From positions 62,001 through 126,000 of the forward strand of contig NZ_JAHHUL010000004.1 in assembly GCF_019008365.1 (NCBI RefSeq): a DNA stretch of 64,000 nucleotides, written 5' to 3'. Source of the DNA: Phosphitispora fastidiosa. Its GTDB lineage: Bacteria; Bacillota; Thermincolia; Thermincolales; UBA2595. This document shows positions 57,396-64,000 of the stretch, piece after piece (position 1 is the stretch's first letter; each line of letters opens with the position of its first letter). Under the pieces are notes generated by a model. The model made no database searches. It was given only the letters and a program-made list of their open reading frames with translations, and was not told where the DNA came from. Made by a program: the position numbers and the translations under genes.

Positions 57396-58295
57396 TTAGA
57401 GCTTTACCTTCATTTTTTGCAAAAATACTATAACCTTATCCAAGATGTTTTCCCACCTGGTTGGCACGATTTTTGAGGGCCCCACAGGTTCTATTACCGC
57501 TAGCTGCCGCCGGGAGGCATCATATGAGCCCAGCAGCTTCTGCTGTTTACCCGGGGATGCCAGCAGGTCAATAACATTAGGGTCATAATCAGTATCCGTG
57601 CCGCCGCCAAATACCCAGCGATTGGCAGTGGCATTAACTTTCCTGAAATTGTCCGGCCCCAGGCCGTCCTGAGCACCTACGAGAACATAATACCGCCAGT
57701 TGGACGGGTCACCGGGCAGCAGGGCTTTGGGTATAGTTACCTTCACTGTGCTTCCGTCTGGCTGAAGCCGGGCCGCAACGCCGCTGTCTCTGCCCTCAGC
57801 TCCCTCATAATCGTCAGCGTAATATACAGCAGTCTTGTTAAAACTGACTACCTTGATAAAATAATGCCACGGATGGCGGGGGTCAAAAATAACATTGGCT
57901 CCCTCTCTGAAGGTCTCGATTCTGCCTCTGTCCGGGTCATCGGATATGTATACCTGGACCATGGCATGGCTAAACCCTTCCGATGCGCCCCAGGGATTGG
58001 TTACCCTGGGAAAAACCAGATCAAAATAATATGTATTTCTCAGTGCGGAAACCGAAAATTCATGCAGATCAAAATGTTCTTTTTTGGGGTCAAAAATTGA
58101 ATCCGTAGGATACTCATAGGTCCCCGGTCCAAAATCATCACCGGCAGGGTCTTCCATAGCAAAAATGACCCGCTCCCGGTTAAACCTTTCTTTGGCCTGA
58201 CCGGCGGTAAAAGCGGCTGTCCCCAAACCTGCCAGGACAAAAAAAAGCAGCAATGTCCCTGTGATGACCAGTATTCTGTGCTTTCCTCCGCTCAC
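57396..58295 (-). CDS. Glucodextranase-like membrane-anchored binding protein
   Basis: 299 residues. One N-terminal hydrophobic segment (about 8-30) acts as signal anchor or signal peptide. The rest resembles the C-terminal carbohydrate-binding module of glucodextranases: DPAGDDFGPGTYEYP, the central MVQVYISD and a late DVIDLLASP-like region (DPNVIDLLAS). No catalytic domain is present. GTG 58295 lies 8 bases after GGGGG. It heads the cluster with GH15 and may hold glucan at the cell surface; that role is inferred. Confidence 0.7.
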   Translation of the reverse strand: MSGGKHRILVITGTLLLFFVLAGLGTAAFTAGQAKERFNRERVIFAMEDPAGDDFGPGTYEYPTDSIFDPKKEHFDLHEFSVSALRNTYYFDLVFPRVTNPWGASEGFSHAMVQVYISDDPDRGRIETFREGANVIFDPRHPWHYFIKVVSFNKTAVYYADDYEGAEGRDSGVAARLQPDGSTVKVTIPKALLPGDPSNWRYYVLVGAQDGLGPDNFRKVNATANRWVFGGGTDTDYDPNVIDLLASPGKQQKLLGSYDASRRQLAVIEPVGPSKIVPTRWENILDKVIVFLQKMKVKL

Positions 58296-58333
58296 TTCGG
58301 TATCCCCCTAAATTAGTTAGTTTTTTGTTTTGG

Positions 58334-58600
58334 GTTGGCTCCGGAAATGACCGTGGAATATGGTGAGGTGTTGTACAAGATTTTCCTGGCACTGACGCCG
58401 TGAGAAATATTACCGCAGTTCCGCTTAGCGAAGTCCGGGACGCGGGCCACGGACGGCCCGCGCCGCCACTGAGGCAGGAAGCCGAATTGGCGGTGTTCCC
58501 GGGCTTCGCCAGGAACAAGGTTAGATTTCCCCGGCGTCAGTGCGGAAAATTGGTACAATGGCTCACCATGTTACATTCCCGGTCATTTCCGAGAGCCAAC
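58334..58600. repeat. Foldback element (long imperfect inverted repeat)
   Basis: Arms of about 67 bp at 58334-58400 and 58532-58600. Perfectly paired blocks: GTTGGCTC (58334 with 58593-58600), GGAAATGACCG (58343-58353 with 58580-58590), ATGGTGAG (58360-58367 with 58562-58569), ATTTTCC (58380-58386 with 58544-58550) and GCACTGACGCCG (58389-58400 with 58532-58543). The GC-rich centre is itself partly self-complementary. No credible gene. The right end touches the stop codon of the HAD gene. Confidence 0.75.
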
Positions 58601-59409
58601 TAATACTCCAAAAACCGCTCCAAAGCCTTGGCCACCCCGTCCCTGTTATTGGTATCTGTCACATAATCAGCTTTTCCCCTAACCTCGGCAGGGGCATTCC
58701 TCATAGCCACACCCATACCCGCCCACTCTATCATGTCCAGGTCGTTGTAGCTGTCACCAAAAACGATAATTTCTTCCCGGGAAATATCAAAACTTCGGGC
58801 CAGGTTTTCAAGGGCATGTTTCTTAGTTGCCAGTGGGTGCATAAATTCCAGGTAGTTTGGTTTTGACTTGGTAATATAGAGGCTGTCGCCAAATTTTGCC
58901 TCCAGGTCACCCTTCAGCGAATCCAGCAGTTCCGGTTCGGCAATATACAGAATCTTGGTTGGATCGACCCGTGCTGCCCCAAGGTATTGAACCAGGCTGC
59001 CCACCGGATGCTGCTTAACTCCGGCCAGCAGCGCATAGCCCGTACCTGCTGCGGTCAGACTGTCCACATAGAGACAGTCATCAAAATAAAGGTTCATGTG
59101 AACACTGGCCCGGTATCCTTCAGCCAGCACCTCTCCTGCCAGACTTAAAGGCAGCGGTGTTTCTGCCAGCACCTCTCCGGAACAGGCGTTTTTCACCAAA
59201 GCGCCCTGGTAGGTGATAATAGGGACCTCGATTCCCAGGTCAAGGGCCACCGGACAGGCTGAACGGTACATCCTTCCGGTGGCTATGGTAACCACACTTC
59301 CCTTTTCAGCCGCTATATTTAGTACCCTTCTGGTCCTGGATGAAATCTGCAGGTTATCATCAAGAAGAGTATCATCAAGATCTGTTGCAATGAGTCTGAA
59401 TCTCCCCAC
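58600..59409 (-). CDS. Cof-type HAD-IIB hydrolase
   Basis: 269 residues. HAD motifs: DLDDTLLDD (nucleophile Asp), TIATGRMYRS (motif II), a Lys in the cap end region ATKKHAL, and VFGDSYNDLDMIEWAG (motif IV). Such proteins dephosphorylate sugar phosphates or other small phosphoesters. The start is GTG 59409, with GGGGG about 11 bases upstream. Adjacent to the small membrane protein upstream. Confidence 0.88.
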   Translation of the reverse strand: MGRFRLIATDLDDTLLDDNLQISSRTRRVLNIAAEKGSVVTIATGRMYRSACPVALDLGIEVPIITYQGALVKNACSGEVLAETPLPLSLAGEVLAEGYRASVHMNLYFDDCLYVDSLTAAGTGYALLAGVKQHPVGSLVQYLGAARVDPTKILYIAEPELLDSLKGDLEAKFGDSLYITKSKPNYLEFMHPLATKKHALENLARSFDISREEIIVFGDSYNDLDMIEWAGMGVAMRNAPAEVRGKADYVTDTNNRDGVAKALERFLEY

Positions 59410-59425
59410 AATAGCCGGAACCCCC

Positions 59426-59484
59426 GTTACAGTTATCTTATATCTCTGTTTACCGGTTACAGTTATCTATTTCTCTTTTTACCG
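59426..59484. repeat. Imperfect 30-bp tandem duplication
   Basis: The unit at 59426-59455 is repeated with a few changes at 59456-59484, spanning the stop codon of the membrane protein at 59463 and the spacer to the HAD gene. Confidence 0.7.
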
Positions 59485-59831
59485 TTGTTGTCATCAATAA
59501 CGGCACGGCTTAAAACACCACTGATGATGGTGATGATAATTGAGCCAAAAAATGCTGCCCAGAAGCCGGAAACTGAAAAGCCGTCAACTGCAGATGCAGT
59601 TATCAGGAGCATTACCGCATTTATTACCAGCGTAAACAGCCCAAGAGTCACAATGGTCAGAGGCAGGGTGAAAAACAGGATTACCGGTCGAATGATGGCA
59701 TTCACAATACCCAGCACCAGGGCAGTAATTAAGGCCGCTCCAAAGCCATCCAACCCAATTCCCGGCATCAGCCACGCCGTCGCCAGCAGCGCCAGCGCAT
59801 TCAACACCCAGCGTATAATCAGGCCCCTCAT
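59463..59831 (-). CDS. Phage-holin-4-superfamily (YvlD-like) membrane protein
   Basis: 122 residues, four hydrophobic segments, with the family pattern LVLGIVNAIIRPVILFFTLP and TLGLFTLVINA. Stand-alone members in bacteria such as YvlD are not lytic phage holins; function unknown. GGGGG lies 7 bases before ATG 59831. Confidence 0.85.
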   Translation of the reverse strand: MRGLIIRWVLNALALLATAWLMPGIGLDGFGAALITALVLGIVNAIIRPVILFFTLPLTIVTLGLFTLVINAVMLLITASAVDGFSVSGFWAAFFGSIIITIISGVLSRAVIDDNNGKKRNR

Positions 59832-59891
59832 TTGATAACCCCCTTCCCTTTATCTATATAATACCATAGCGCGGCTTACAGCCGCAACCAA

Positions 59892-60086
59892 AGTAGTCAG
59901 GAGTCAGAATTCAGAATTCAGAATGCTCTTAGAATATGCTTCCAGCAATTTACTTACCTCTTGCAAAAGGAGCTTAGTTTCAGTAGTATCATGATGACTG
60001 ACGCTATGAAAAAGACTTCATAATTGTCTGCTAACAGGCTGTTTTTGAGACAATAAACTTAGCTCTCATTCTGACTCCTGACTACT
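59892..60086. repeat. Inverted-repeat element with AGTCAGAATTCAG units
   Basis: Perfect 19-bp terminal inverted repeats (59892-59910 with 60068-60086), each followed by extra TCAGAATTCAG-type units. The interior on the minus strand can be read as about 30 codons of a helical peptide that stops in the repeat. It may be a MITE or the remnant of a small gene. It fills most of the 59832-60110 spacer. Confidence 0.6.
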
Positions 60087-60110
60087 GAATTCTGACTCCC
60101 ACTAAAAAAG

Positions 60111-61970
60111 TCATTCCTCTTCCTGCTGAAAAAACTCATATACGGCTTCGGCCACCGGACGCGTTATCCCCGGCGCCTCTGCCAGTTGGTCAACAGTCGC
60201 ATTTTTCAGGCGGGCCATGGACCTGAAGTGTTCCACCAGGGCCTTGCGCCTTTTGGCCCCTACTCCGGGGATATCATCCAGGACAGATTTTAGGGAACGT
60301 TTGCCCCTCAGCTTACGGTGATAGGTGATGGCAAACCGGTGGGCCTCATCTCGAATGCGCTGGACCAGATAAAGGCTCTCCGAATTGCGCGGCAGTATCA
60401 CCGGTTCCGGGCTGCCCTCGCCAAACAGGTGCTCCTGCTCCTTAGCAAGGCCGTATGTGGCAATAGGGTCCACCTGCAGTTCTTTCATAATCTCCCGGGC
60501 TGCGCTCAGCTGTCCCTTACCCCCGTCAATAATGACCAGATCCGGCATTTCGGCAAATTTCGCCTTTTCTCCGTCCAGCTTCCCTAATGCAATTTCATCG
60601 AGCTCACGAAGCCCCCGGGTAAACCTCCGTTTGAGGACCTCCTGCATACTGGCGAAGTCATTGGGGCCCTCGACAGTTTTAATGCGGAAACGCCGGTAAA
60701 GGTCATTGCGCGGCTTGCCGCCCACAAAAACCACCATAGACCCAACCGACTCCGTTCCCTGGATATTAGAAATATCATAACACTCTATCCGCCTAGGAAT
60801 CCTGGTTAGTTCCAGGTAATCCTTTAACCCCAGCAGCGCCCCCTCCAGCTTAGCCCGGGCTTGTTCCTCCCGGGCCCGGTGCTGGGCCAGTTCCTCTGCG
60901 GCATTTTTCTGAGCCATTTCCACCAGTTTAGCCTTTTCTCCCCGCCGGGGGACCCTGAGATAGACCCGGGCGCCTCTCTTCTCCTCCAGCCACGTATTAA
61001 TAACCTCAGTTTCTGTCAGTTCCAGAGGAAGCAGGATATCCCTCGGGACATACTCCACCTTGAAATAATACTGCTCCACAAAAGAGGTCAGAATCTCACC
61101 GTCATCCATTTCCGAGGTCTCATCAATGATAAAGTTTTCCCGGCCCATTAACTTACCGCCCCTGACGAAAAACACTACTACACCTGAAAGCTCACCCTCC
61201 CTGGCCAAGGCAATAACATCCTGGTCTGTGGGGTCAGCAGAAACAATCTTTTGTTTTTCGACGACCTTTTCGATATCCCTGATCCGATCCCTAAGCTCTG
61301 CCGCCTGTTCAAAGTCCAGGTTTTCCGAAGCTTTATCCATCCGGGCTGCCAGGGCTTTTACCAGTTCCTCATGCCTGCCCTCAAGAAACAGGCAGACACT
61401 TCTTATCATTTCAAGATATTTCATCCCGCTTACTTCCCCCTGACAGGGGGCCAGGCAGCGCCTGATATGGTAATTGAGGCAGGGCCGCTTCTGCCTGGCC
61501 ACCGACCTCTGACGGCACTGCCTCAGGGGAAATACCTTTTTCAACAGCCTAAGGGTTTCCCTTAAGGCCCCGGCATCGGTGTACGGACCATAATAGCGAG
61601 CCCCGTCCCTAACTACATTTCTGGTCATAAAAACCCTGGGAAAGTCCTCATTCAGAGTTACCTTTACATAGGGGTAGCTCTTGTCATCAACCAATCTCAC
61701 ATTATACCTGGGGCGATGTTTCTTGATCAGGTTGCATTCCAGGATAAGTGCTTCTACCTCGGAATCGGTGAGGATATATTCAATATCCGCCACCTGGCTG
61801 ACCAGGCTGATAACCTTGGGGCTGTGGTTCTTGGATGATTGAAAATAAGACCTGACCCGGTTCTTCAGAGACACGGCCTTACCCACATAGATTATTTCCC
61901 CGGAAGAGTTTTTCATAATATAAACTCCCGGTTGCTGAGGAAAATGCTTTAATTTTTCCGCCAGATCCAA
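60111..61970 (-). CDS. uvrC: UvrABC system protein C
   Basis: Endonuclease making both incisions in nucleotide excision repair. About 619 residues: GIY-YIG domain (PGVYIMKNSSGEIIYVGKA), a Cys-rich stretch (CLNYHIRRCLAPC), UVR domain (about 200-235), the RNase H-like domain (CYDISNIQGTESVGSMVVF, VIIDGGKGQLSAA) and C-terminal double helix-hairpin-helix (DDIPGVGAKRR). The start is uncertain: TTG 61970 is 10 bases after AGGGGAG; GTG 61979 and ATG 62024 (overlapping uvrA) are also in frame. Confidence 0.94.
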   Translation of the reverse strand: MDLAEKLKHFPQQPGVYIMKNSSGEIIYVGKAVSLKNRVRSYFQSSKNHSPKVISLVSQVADIEYILTDSEVEALILECNLIKKHRPRYNVRLVDDKSYPYVKVTLNEDFPRVFMTRNVVRDGARYYGPYTDAGALRETLRLLKKVFPLRQCRQRSVARQKRPCLNYHIRRCLAPCQGEVSGMKYLEMIRSVCLFLEGRHEELVKALAARMDKASENLDFEQAAELRDRIRDIEKVVEKQKIVSADPTDQDVIALAREGELSGVVVFFVRGGKLMGRENFIIDETSEMDDGEILTSFVEQYYFKVEYVPRDILLPLELTETEVINTWLEEKRGARVYLRVPRRGEKAKLVEMAQKNAAEELAQHRAREEQARAKLEGALLGLKDYLELTRIPRRIECYDISNIQGTESVGSMVVFVGGKPRNDLYRRFRIKTVEGPNDFASMQEVLKRRFTRGLRELDEIALGKLDGEKAKFAEMPDLVIIDGGKGQLSAAREIMKELQVDPIATYGLAKEQEHLFGEGSPEPVILPRNSESLYLVQRIRDEAHRFAITYHRKLRGKRSLKSVLDDIPGVGAKRRKALVEHFRSMARLKNATVDQLAEAPGITRPVAEAVYEFFQQEEE

Positions 61971-62013
61971 ACTATCCACGCTCCCCTGCTCACACCTCGT
62001 CAACCGGCCCTGT

Positions 62014-64000
62014 TCACGCCCCATTGACTACCAAGGCCTTTTCCCGCTCCAAAAGCTGTTTCAGATACTGTCCTGTATAGGATTCGGACACTGCAGCGAC
62101 TTCTTCGGGAGTTCCCGAAGCTAACACCCTTCCTCCCCGGTCACCACCCTCAGGTCCCAGGTCAATCAGATAGTCCGCAGTTTTAATGACATCAAGATTA
62201 TGCTCAATCACCAGAACCGTGTCCCCTGCCTCCACCAGGCGGTCGAGGACACCCAGGAGCTTGTGAATATCCGCTATGTGCAGCCCTGTGGTGGGCTCAT
62301 CAAGGATATAGAGGGTTTTCCCATTGCTCCTGCGGCTCAGTTCGGTTGCCAGCTTGACCCGCTGGGCCTCCCCCCCTGACAGGGTGGTCGCCGGCTGGCC
62401 CAGCCTGATATAACCCAGCCCCACATCCTGAATGGTCTTCAGTTTGCGGTGTATCTTGGGAATGTTCTTAAAGAAATCGGCAGCCTCATCAACTATCATG
62501 TCCAGGACATCTGAAATTGTTTTACCCTTATATTTTACCTCCAGGGTCTCCCGGTTATATCGTTTGCTCTTACATACTTCACACGGGACATAGACATCAG
62601 GAAGGAAATGCATCTCTATTTTAATAATCCCGTCACCGCGACAGGCCTCACAGCGCCCGCCCCGAACATTAAAACTGAACCGCCCCGGCTTATACCCGCG
62701 CATCTTGGCTTCCGGGGTCTGGGAAAATATCTCCCGGATACCGTCAAAAAGCCCGGTATAAGTAGCCGGGTTGGACCGCGGGGTCCGTCCTATCGGTGAC
62801 TGGTCAATATTGATAACCTTGTCCAGGAGGTGCAGTCCCCTGATTTCCCCGTGTTCCCCCGGTTTGGCCTTAGCCCGGTGCAGGTCATGGGCCAGTTTCT
62901 TGTACAATATTTCATTAACCAAAGTACTCTTCCCACTCCCGGAGACACCGGTGACACAAACAAATACCCCCATGGGAATGTGTACATTAATATTTTTCAG
63001 ATTGTTCTCACTGGCATTAATAACCTCCAGCCAGTTGCCATTAGGCTTACTCCTGAAGGCAGGTACAGGTATCCTCTTGTTGCCGCTGAGGTACTGCCCG
63101 GTAATGGATTTTTTCTCAGCAATAATATCTTTCAGGGTTCCTTCAGCCACCACATGTCCCCCATGCTCACCGGCGCCGGGCCCGATATCAATGATATGGT
63201 CGGCAGCCAGCATGGTATCTTCATCATGCTCCACCACAATAAGGGTATTTCCCAGGTCACGCAAATGTTCCAGGGTCTGAATCAGTCTCCTGTTATCTCT
63301 CTGGTGCAGGCCGATACTAGGCTCGTCAAGGATGTAGAGTACCCCAACCAGGCTGGAACCAATCTGGGTTGCCAGCCTGATACGCTGTGATTCCCCGCCT
63401 GACAATGTGCCGGCGGCTCTGTCCAGGGTCAGGTAGTCCAGTCCCACATTGACCAGAAAACCGAGCCGCTCCCTGATTTCTTTCATCACCTGGCGGCTGA
63501 TGGTATTTTCACGTTCGGAAAGTACCAATCTCTCAAAAAACTTCAGGGATTTCTGTACCGTCAGTCTGGTGACCTCATAAATAGACTTGTCTCCAACTTT
63601 TACCGCAAGGGTTTCCGGTTTCAGCCTGGCCCCATTACATTTGGGGCAGGGATGTGTACTCATATATGACTCAATTTCCTCTCTCATCCACTCGGAGTTG
63701 GTCTCCTTGTGCCTACGGGAGAGGTTGTTGACAACTCCCTCAAAGGGCGCATCAAAAATATGGCTTCGGCCCTCTTTCTCGAAACGGTAATTTATCTTGG
63801 TATTTCCCGTGCCATACAGAATGGCTTTTAACTGCTTATCAGTCAACTGCCCGACAGGTGTATGGACATCAAATCCGTATGCCTTCCCCAGGCTCTCCAG
63901 GGACTGGAAGTACCAGGCAGCATTGGAACTCCAGGGTACCAGAGCCCCCTGGGCAATGGATTTACTCTTGTCAGGAATAACCAGATCAGGGTCGATTTCC
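62014..64000 (-). CDS. uvrA: UvrABC system protein A, N-terminus beyond window edge
   Basis: Damage-recognition ATPase of nucleotide excision repair. About 661 codons are visible; the frame continues past the right edge, where [20 protein letters not shown] matches the UvrA interior, so roughly the first 280 residues are missing. Seen: first ABC signature [16 protein letters not shown] with [12 protein letters not shown], second Walker [16 protein letters not shown], zinc finger CEACRGDG followed by [10 protein letters not shown], and second signature [15 protein letters not shown]. Its stop precedes uvrC, forming uvrA-uvrC. Confidence 0.97.
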   Translation of the reverse strand, partial: EIDPDLVIPDKSKSIAQGALVPWSSNAAWYFQSLESLGKAYGFDVHTPVGQLTDKQLKAILYGTGNTKINYRFEKEGRSHIFDAPFEGVVNNLSRRHKETNSEWMREEIESYMSTHPCPKCNGARLKPETLAVKVGDKSIYEVTRLTVQKSLKFFERLVLSERENTISRQVMKEIRERLGFLVNVGLDYLTLDRAAGTLSGGESQRIRLATQIGSSLVGVLYILDEPSIGLHQRDNRRLIQTLEHLRDLGNTLIVVEHDEDTMLAADHIIDIGPGAGEHGGHVVAEGTLKDIIAEKKSITGQYLSGNKRIPVPAFRSKPNGNWLEVINASENNLKNINVHIPMGVFVCVTGVSGSGKSTLVNEILYKKLAHDLHRAKAKPGEHGEIRGLHLLDKVINIDQSPIGRTPRSNPATYTGLFDGIREIFSQTPEAKMRGYKPGRFSFNVRGGRCEACRGDGIIKIEMHFLPDVYVPCEVCKSKRYNRETLEVKYKGKTISDVLDMIVDEAADFFKNIPKIHRKLKTIQDVGLGYIRLGQPATTLSGGEAQRVKLATELSRRSNGKTLYILDEPTTGLHIADIHKLLGVLDRLVEAGDTVLVIEHNLDVIKTADYLIDLGPEGGDRGGRVLASGTPEEVAAVSESYTGQYLKQLLEREKALVVNGA

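Noticed and set aside
58313-58603. Arg/Pro-rich frames between the glucodextranase-like and HAD genes
   Set aside because: They derive from the inverted-repeat arms of the foldback and are not protein-like.
59463-59831. Phage-holin annotation as evidence for a prophage
   Set aside because: The protein belongs to the YvlD-like membrane group found as single genes in many bacteria, and no other phage gene is nearby.

Overview
The window comes from an anaerobic, endospore-forming Clostridia-type Firmicute, most likely in the Peptococcaceae/Desulfotomaculum neighbourhood. This is inferred from gene content: a spore-type YheC/YheD ATP-grasp protein, a YhcN/YlaJ-type lipoprotein, sigma-54 upstream of cggR-gapA, a membrane pyrophosphatase, a hybrid-cluster protein, the rapZ-yvcK-whiA set, strong GGAGG ribosome binding sites and frequent GTG/TTG starts. 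Base composition is moderate, with a clearly AT-richer stretch around 17.1-19.0 kb.

Layout. 0-9 kb: a truncated zinc alcohol dehydrogenase, a cyclophilin, the agmatine-to-putrescine pair aguA-aguB, a YheC/YheD protein, a cold-shock protein, a membrane protein, a short hybrid-cluster protein and an orphan solute-binding lipoprotein. 9-22 kb is accessory and scarred. It has a complete IS630-type element followed at once by the end of a second copy, a truncated HD-domain gene fused to a metallophosphoesterase fragment, a MEDS-domain hybrid histidine kinase, an exonuclease-RecQ helicase with a large internal deletion, and an AAA ATPase/Toprim-like pair. A pseudouridine synthase there is flanked by pieces of the tmRNA gene, and an N-terminally truncated oxidoreductase runs into the tmRNA terminator. 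21.6-27.7 kb: ssrA (tmRNA), smpB and rnr (the trans-translation set), an HD protein, an acyl-CoA ligase and secG. 27.8-40 kb: hppA, then the lower-glycolysis operon cggR-gapA-pgk-tpiA-gpmI-eno with a recognisable CggR operator, then rpoN and whiA. 40-49.7 kb: two mcp-cheW pairs and two DUF2294 genes lie between whiA and yvcK-rapZ; one mcp has a leader that looks like a c-di-GMP-I riboswitch followed by a terminator. 49.7-58.3 kb: an intracellular alpha-glucan and sugar-phosphate cluster (two PHP phosphoesterases, ROK glucokinase, phosphoglucose/phosphomannose isomerase, debranching-type glucosidase, GH15 enzyme, glucodextranase-like membrane protein). 58.6-64 kb: a HAD phosphatase, a small membrane protein, uvrC and the 3' two-thirds of uvrA.

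How the genes fit together. The GH15 and debranching enzymes should release glucose or glucose phosphate from stored alpha-glucan. The ROK kinase and the phosphosugar isomerase feed it into the upper pathway, and the CggR-controlled operon carries it to phosphoenolpyruvate. RapZ and YvcK are regulators tied to cell wall and central carbon metabolism. RNase R, SmpB and tmRNA together rescue stalled ribosomes and degrade the faulty messages.

The most unusual points are the tmRNA-derived blocks flanking a pseudouridine synthase, an apparent ATT start codon in a PHP gene, foldback elements of roughly 195 and 267 bp (one inside a duplicated bidirectional terminator), the riboswitch-like leaders in the chemotaxis cluster, and the AAA/Toprim pair as a possible defence cassette. 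All family assignments were made by reading motifs by eye, without any database search.
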